A stretch of DNA of 9,831 nucleotides from an uncultured Nitrososphaerota archaeon (GTDB lineage: Bacteria; Bacillota; Clostridia; Oscillospirales; Ruminococcaceae), in contig CAKXAF010000078.1 of NCBI GenBank assembly GCA_934869045.1, positions 1 to 9,831 on the forward strand, read 5' to 3'. This document shows positions 6,034-9,831 of this stretch, one piece after another. The first letter of the stretch is position 1. Each line of letters opens with the position of its first letter. The notes beneath the pieces are model-generated. The model ran no database searches and was not told the origin of the DNA. It was given only the letters and a program-made list of their open reading frames with translations. A program made the position numbers and the translations under genes.

Positions 6034-7650
6034 ATGTACCGTCTGCTGATTGTAGAAGATGAGGAATTTCTGCGGAAATCCCTCTGCGTGATGATCGACT
6101 GGCAGGGCCTTGGTATCCAGGTCGCCGGAGCCGTGGAAAACGGTGGAGAAGCGCTTCGTTTTCTCCAGGAGCAGGGGATGGAGCGGCCGGTGGACATTGT
6201 CCTCACCGATATCCGCATGCCCGTAATGGACGGTCTGGAGCTGGCCGGAGAGCTGCAGAGCCGGTATCCGGGCATCAAAACCGTCCTCTACAGCGCATAC
6301 AGCGAATTTTCCTTTGCCCAGAAGGGCATTGAATACGGCGTTTCCGGCTATCTGCTCAAGTCCCAGGACGAGGAGGAGATTGAGAATTACTTCCGGGAAA
6401 TGTGCCACCGAATGCAGAAGGAAGCCGCGCAGCCAAACGCCGCCTCTTCCGGCGATGGCTTTTGGAAAAAGAGGGAGTCCCTCTCCGACCGGCTGCTGGC
6501 CGGAGTTTCCACCGAAAAGGCAGAAGCCGCCATACGGGAGGGCGCTTTGTGCAAGCTGGACCTCAGCCGCAGCCCTGCGGCTGTAGCCCTGTTCGAGCTG
6601 GATGAATCCGCCATGCTCCGGGAGGAGCTTGGCGGACTGGGAATGCGGCAGCTGCATAAATTTTTGGCTGAGCAGGTCCTGGCACGGCTGGAATGGCAGG
6701 GGCTGGGGCAGCTTTTGCAGTTCGGGGAGCCGGTCATTGCCCTCTGGACAGATTTCTCTGCTGGATGGCCTTCCCGGCTGCGAAGGCTGCATCAGGAGCT
6801 CTCCGAAGAACTGAAAAGCTTCGAAACCGGCGCGCCAGTCACACTTACCGTCGCAGTAGGGACCCCCTCCCCCAGCCTTTCCGGCCTGCCCGAATCCTGG
6901 GAAAAAGCCAGGGAAAGGTTGAGCAAACGGTTTTTCCTAGGTGCGGGCCTAGTGCTTGACAGCAGCTGCTCCCTTTCTGTGGATGGGCCCCAGGAGCTGT
7001 CCCCTGCCGAGATCCGCACCGCTCTTCAGGAGGCGGAAACCTTGTGCCGCTGCCGGGATCTCCCAGGACTGCTGGCTTTTTTGGAGAGTCTAAAGCAGAG
7101 CTGGAAGGCCCGGGCCGTAACGGACCGCAGCGCGGCCAATTGGTTCGGCGTGAAGCTGCTCTCTGCAGCGGCTTCCTCCGATGTTCCGGAGGAAGCCGCC
7201 ACCAGCCTAGTTTCCCGAAGCGGCGAGCTGGTCCGGCTCATCTCCCGCTCTGATACCCTGGACAGCCTTTTTGAGCAGCTGAACCTTGCCTGCGGCGAAC
7301 TTCTGGAAGGCGCTCCGGCCGCCTTTCGCCAGCAGAAAAAGTTGGTGGAAAAGGCCATCCGCTTCCTGCAGGAAAATTACACCTCGGACATCAGCCTGGA
7401 ACGGACGGCAGCCTATGTCTGCGTCCATCCGGTACACCTGTCGCGGCTGTTCCGCCAGGAGACCGGTCAGACCTTTAAGAACATGCTCACCCAGCTGCGC
7501 ATGGAGAAGGCCAAGGAGCTGCTTCGAAACCTGGATCTCCGCGTTTACGAAATCTCCGAGTCGGTAGGGTATAAAAAACCCCGCTATTTCAGCGAGCTGT
7601 TCAAAGAGGTCACCGGCATGACTCCGCTGGAATACCGTGAGAAATGCTGA
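6034..7650 (+). CDS. YesN-type response regulator with AraC-family DNA-binding domain
   Basis: A 538-residue cytoplasmic transcription regulator. Residues 1-125 are a receiver domain: acidic cluster VEDEE (7-11), phospho-acceptor Asp59 in VLTDIRMPVMDG, Ser87 in YSAYSEF and Lys109 in YLLKS. The usual Pro after this Lys is Ser110. The middle part (about 150-430) is the long linker typical of YesN proteins; residues of about 180-312 look like the degenerate cyclase-like fold common there, with LTVAVGTPSP and WEKARERLSKRFFLGAGLV. Residues of about 436-538 are the AraC domain with two helix-turn-helix units (about 453-474 and 503-524), including HLSRLFRQETGQTF, MEKAKELL and VGYKKPRYFSELFKEVTGMT. 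The paired kinase should phosphorylate Asp59. It starts 10 nt before the kinase gene. YesN proteins commonly control nearby sugar-uptake or glycan-use genes, so the divergent operon is a plausible target. Its stop TGA is part of the kinase ribosome binding site. Confidence 0.95.
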   Translation: MYRLLIVEDEEFLRKSLCVMIDWQGLGIQVAGAVENGGEALRFLQEQGMERPVDIVLTDIRMPVMDGLELAGELQSRYPGIKTVLYSAYSEFSFAQKGIEYGVSGYLLKSQDEEEIENYFREMCHRMQKEAAQPNAASSGDGFWKKRESLSDRLLAGVSTEKAEAAIREGALCKLDLSRSPAAVALFELDESAMLREELGGLGMRQLHKFLAEQVLARLEWQGLGQLLQFGEPVIALWTDFSAGWPSRLRRLHQELSEELKSFETGAPVTLTVAVGTPSPSLSGLPESWEKARERLSKRFFLGAGLVLDSSCSLSVDGPQELSPAEIRTALQEAETLCRCRDLPGLLAFLESLKQSWKARAVTDRSAANWFGVKLLSAAASSDVPEEAATSLVSRSGELVRLISRSDTLDSLFEQLNLACGELLEGAPAAFRQQKKLVEKAIRFLQENYTSDISLERTAAYVCVHPVHLSRLFRQETGQTFKNMLTQLRMEKAKELLRNLDLRVYEISESVGYKKPRYFSELFKEVTGMTPLEYREKC

Positions 7651-7660
7651 GGTGTCCGCC

Positions 7661-9831
7661 ATGAAACAGGAACGCCCGAAAATCAGCCGCCTGCAGGTCA
7701 AAACCATCTTTTCCGCAGGAATACTGACGCTGCTCTCCATCCTCATTTCCTTTGTCCTCTATTACGGCGTCTGTTACCGGCTCATCGCTGAACGGGCGGA
7801 ACAGCTGGACAACATGTTTCTCCAGACTGCCGTGGAGCGAACCAACCGTTATCTGGGAGAGATCGCAAAAATCGTCAACATCGCTTACGGTGATAAAAAC
7901 CTGGAGCTCCTGCTGAGCTCCGCCGGTGAAAGCTCAGAAAACGCCTACTCCAAAATTTTTGCCCGGAGCGAATATGAACAGCATCTGCGCAATATCATTC
8001 TCAACTACGATCAGGTGGAGAATTTTGCATTTTTGGCAGGCGGCACGCTTTCCATTGTGTACGAAAGCGGCAACCTCGCCTACCGCTCCCAAATACAGGA
8101 TTTTTTGACGCAGAACGCCTCCCGGATGAGCAGTCAAACCCGCCAGTTTTATCTGCTGAATCTGTCCGGAAACCGAAAAAGCAGCATTGCTATTTTCAGT
8201 CCGCTTTTTCAGGAAGGCCAGTCCGAGCCATCCGGCTGCATCGTAGCCGTTCTGGGAAATGAGTTTTCCAGGCAGCTGCAGTTTGCCAGCGACCAGATTT
8301 ATTTGATGGACCAGTTCGGAACCCTCTCCTCCCTCAAGGGAGAGAAAAATGAGCTGCCCTCTGGGGAAGGCCTTCTGGAGCGCGACCTGGTCTTTCCCGG
8401 CTGGAGACTGGCCAGCGCCTCCTTCCGGGATCCCATCCTGAAAAATTTCACCCAGCGGCTATGGATCTTCACCGTGGCCGGAGCTTTCTATCTGGTTCTG
8501 TCCCTGGCCGTGGCGTGGCGGTTCAGCGGCCGCCTGGTCCATCCTCTGCGACAGATGAACCGTTCGCTCCATGCGCTGTCCGGCCAGCAGGATGCCCGGT
8601 GGCGGCAGGATGCCTATCAGGTGGGAACCAAGCGGAAGCGGCTGCATTTCAAGCACCAGCTCATGATTTTTTATATTCTTTTGGTCTCCGTCCCGGTTCT
8701 CTTTTCTACAGTCGGGTTCTATTTTGCCACCCAGCAAACCCTGGATCAGCGGATCGGCTACTTTTTCGAGCACCGCGCCAACTTCCTGTTCGACCAGTTG
8801 GATCTGACCCTGCGCCGCTACCGCCGCACAGCGGTGGAGCTCGCCTACGACGCCGACGTCCAGGGGTACATGAACGCCGCCGCAGACCAAAAGGCAGAAC
8901 AGGAGAGTGCCGTCTCCCGCCTGCTCCTTCAGAAGCAGACCCAGGAACAGGGTATTTTGAACATCGCCTTGCTTCAGCCATCCGGAAAGCTGCAGTATTC
9001 CTCCTTTTACAGCCGTTCCTTCATCGACTCTGAACGTTATAGCCAACTCATTGGGCTGCTCAGGGAAGACCCCTACCGCCTCTGCTGGAGCATGGCCTAC
9101 CCCAATACCTTTAACCGGGACTGTATTACCCTGGCGCTGTCCATGTTCTCCATGCCTCCCGGTGAAAACGCAGGAAAATGCGTCGGGTATCTGGTGCTGG
9201 ATTTCGACGCCACAGAGTTGGAATCCCTGCTGGACAGCTTTGAAAAGCAGGGGCTTTCCCGAATCTTCCTTCTGGACAAAAATCGGAACCCAGTTTTTCC
9301 GGATTCCCTGGCTCAGTGGGAAACCCTTCCCGCAGAAATTACCGCCCCCTTCAGCGATAACCGGCAGACCGCCGGCGGCGTCACCCTCATCGAGGAGCCC
9401 CTGAGTGATTTTGGCCTGTCCGTCCTCACGGTGATCCCGCGGCAGGAATATCTGCAGGAGCGCTCCTCCATCCTGGTCACCTGTATCGTCATCATTGTGC
9501 TTCTGCTCCTGTTATGTCTCTTTTTCTCTTACTTTTCCTCTGTGGCGCTGAGCCGAAGCCTGGAATCGCTGATCCGCTTTGTCAAACGGATCGACAGCAC
9601 TCGGTTTCAGGATCGATTCCATTCAGCCAGAGGCGACGAAATCGAAGAGCTAGGGGAGAGCTTCAATGAAATGCTGGACCGTCTTGACCAGCTGATCGAG
9701 CAGCAGCTGGAGGCAGAGCGCCAGCTGCAGAATTCCCGGCTCATCGCCAAGCAGTTTGAACTAAATCTGCTTCAGTCCCAGATCAATCCTCATTTTCTCT
9801 ACAATACCCTTAAAACGATTCAGTACATGGT
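7661..9831 (+). CDS. YesM-type sensor histidine kinase with two tandem sensor modules, 3' end beyond window
   Basis: One frame without a stop runs for 723 codons from the ATG at 7661 to the right edge. The GAGGTG at 7649-7654 is 6 nt upstream and shares bases with the stop of the regulator gene; an in-frame GTG at 7652 is a weaker alternative. Membrane segments lie at about 16-38, 268-287, 333-356 and 603-628. Module 1 is TM, an extracellular region (39-267), TM and a HAMP-like stub (288-309, LVHPLRQMNRSL). A charged linker with KRKRLHFKHQ then leads to module 2: TM, an extracellular region (357-602), TM and a HAMP region (about 629-680) with GDEIEELGESFNEML. The His_kinase H-box LQSQINPHFLYNTL has the phospho-acceptor His711 (9791-9793). 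The ATPase domain lies beyond the window. Usual YesM kinases have a single sensor and about 600 residues. This one would be near 900, an estimate from typical ATPase-domain length. The ligand is unknown, and nearby genes suggest a glycan or peptide. Confidence 0.93.
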   Translation, partial: MKQERPKISRLQVKTIFSAGILTLLSILISFVLYYGVCYRLIAERAEQLDNMFLQTAVERTNRYLGEIAKIVNIAYGDKNLELLLSSAGESSENAYSKIFARSEYEQHLRNIILNYDQVENFAFLAGGTLSIVYESGNLAYRSQIQDFLTQNASRMSSQTRQFYLLNLSGNRKSSIAIFSPLFQEGQSEPSGCIVAVLGNEFSRQLQFASDQIYLMDQFGTLSSLKGEKNELPSGEGLLERDLVFPGWRLASASFRDPILKNFTQRLWIFTVAGAFYLVLSLAVAWRFSGRLVHPLRQMNRSLHALSGQQDARWRQDAYQVGTKRKRLHFKHQLMIFYILLVSVPVLFSTVGFYFATQQTLDQRIGYFFEHRANFLFDQLDLTLRRYRRTAVELAYDADVQGYMNAAADQKAEQESAVSRLLLQKQTQEQGILNIALLQPSGKLQYSSFYSRSFIDSERYSQLIGLLREDPYRLCWSMAYPNTFNRDCITLALSMFSMPPGENAGKCVGYLVLDFDATELESLLDSFEKQGLSRIFLLDKNRNPVFPDSLAQWETLPAEITAPFSDNRQTAGGVTLIEEPLSDFGLSVLTVIPRQEYLQERSSILVTCIVIIVLLLLLCLFFSYFSSVALSRSLESLIRFVKRIDSTRFQDRFHSARGDEIEELGESFNEMLDRLDQLIEQQLEAERQLQNSRLIAKQFELNLLQSQINPHFLYNTLKTIQYM

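Noticed and set aside
6016..6792. A 258-codon minus-strand frame
   Set aside because: It is opposite the receiver domain and linker of the response regulator and has no recognisable domain or ribosome binding site.
8600..8670. Two separate kinase genes, with a frameshift or lost stop between the sensor modules
   Set aside because: I translated the full stretch by hand and it stays in one frame with no stop. The only possible second start, the ATG of HQLMIF, has no clear ribosome binding site. A sequencing error cannot be excluded.

Overview
The window looks like part of a chromosome from a GC-rich, gut-type Clostridia (Bacillota), possibly in or near the Oscillospiraceae. The inference rests on a YesN/YesM-type two-component pair, strong AGGAGG ribosome binding sites, cytoplasmic sugar- and peptide-processing proteins without signal peptides, and densely packed, GC-rich coding DNA. 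No 16S rRNA or other taxonomic marker is present, so this placement is soft. I saw no rRNA, tRNA, CRISPR array, insertion sequence or phage gene.

The left half (about 1-5004) is a three-gene operon on the minus strand. In order of transcription it encodes a DUF5107-type protein with a TPR-like C-terminal half (5004-2998), an M28-type zinc peptidase with an inserted PA domain (2987-1182), and a protein with the GH123 N-terminal / DUF6067 type of domain that runs off the left edge (1180-1). The first junction has the upstream stop codon overlapping the downstream Shine-Dalgarno. The second has 1 nt between stop and start. The three proteins are therefore very probably co-translated, and all appear cytoplasmic.

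The right half (5096-9831) is on the plus strand. It starts at a textbook sigma-70 promoter (TTGACA, 17 bp, TATAAT) in the short divergent gap. It encodes an AAC(3)-fold N-acetyltransferase, then a YesN-type AraC-family response regulator, then, 10 nt later, a YesM-type sensor histidine kinase cut by the right edge just after its phospho-accepting H-box. The kinase is unusual. It carries two consecutive TM-extracellular-TM sensor modules in one unbroken reading frame, giving four membrane segments and an estimated full size near 900 residues.

A reasonable model, which is inference, is a nutrient-sensing locus. The kinase senses an extracellular glycan or glycopeptide, the regulator activates transcription, and the divergent operon handles the imported material inside the cell. 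The acetyltransferase may modify an amino sugar or other amine from the same substrate. It should not be taken as a resistance gene without evidence.
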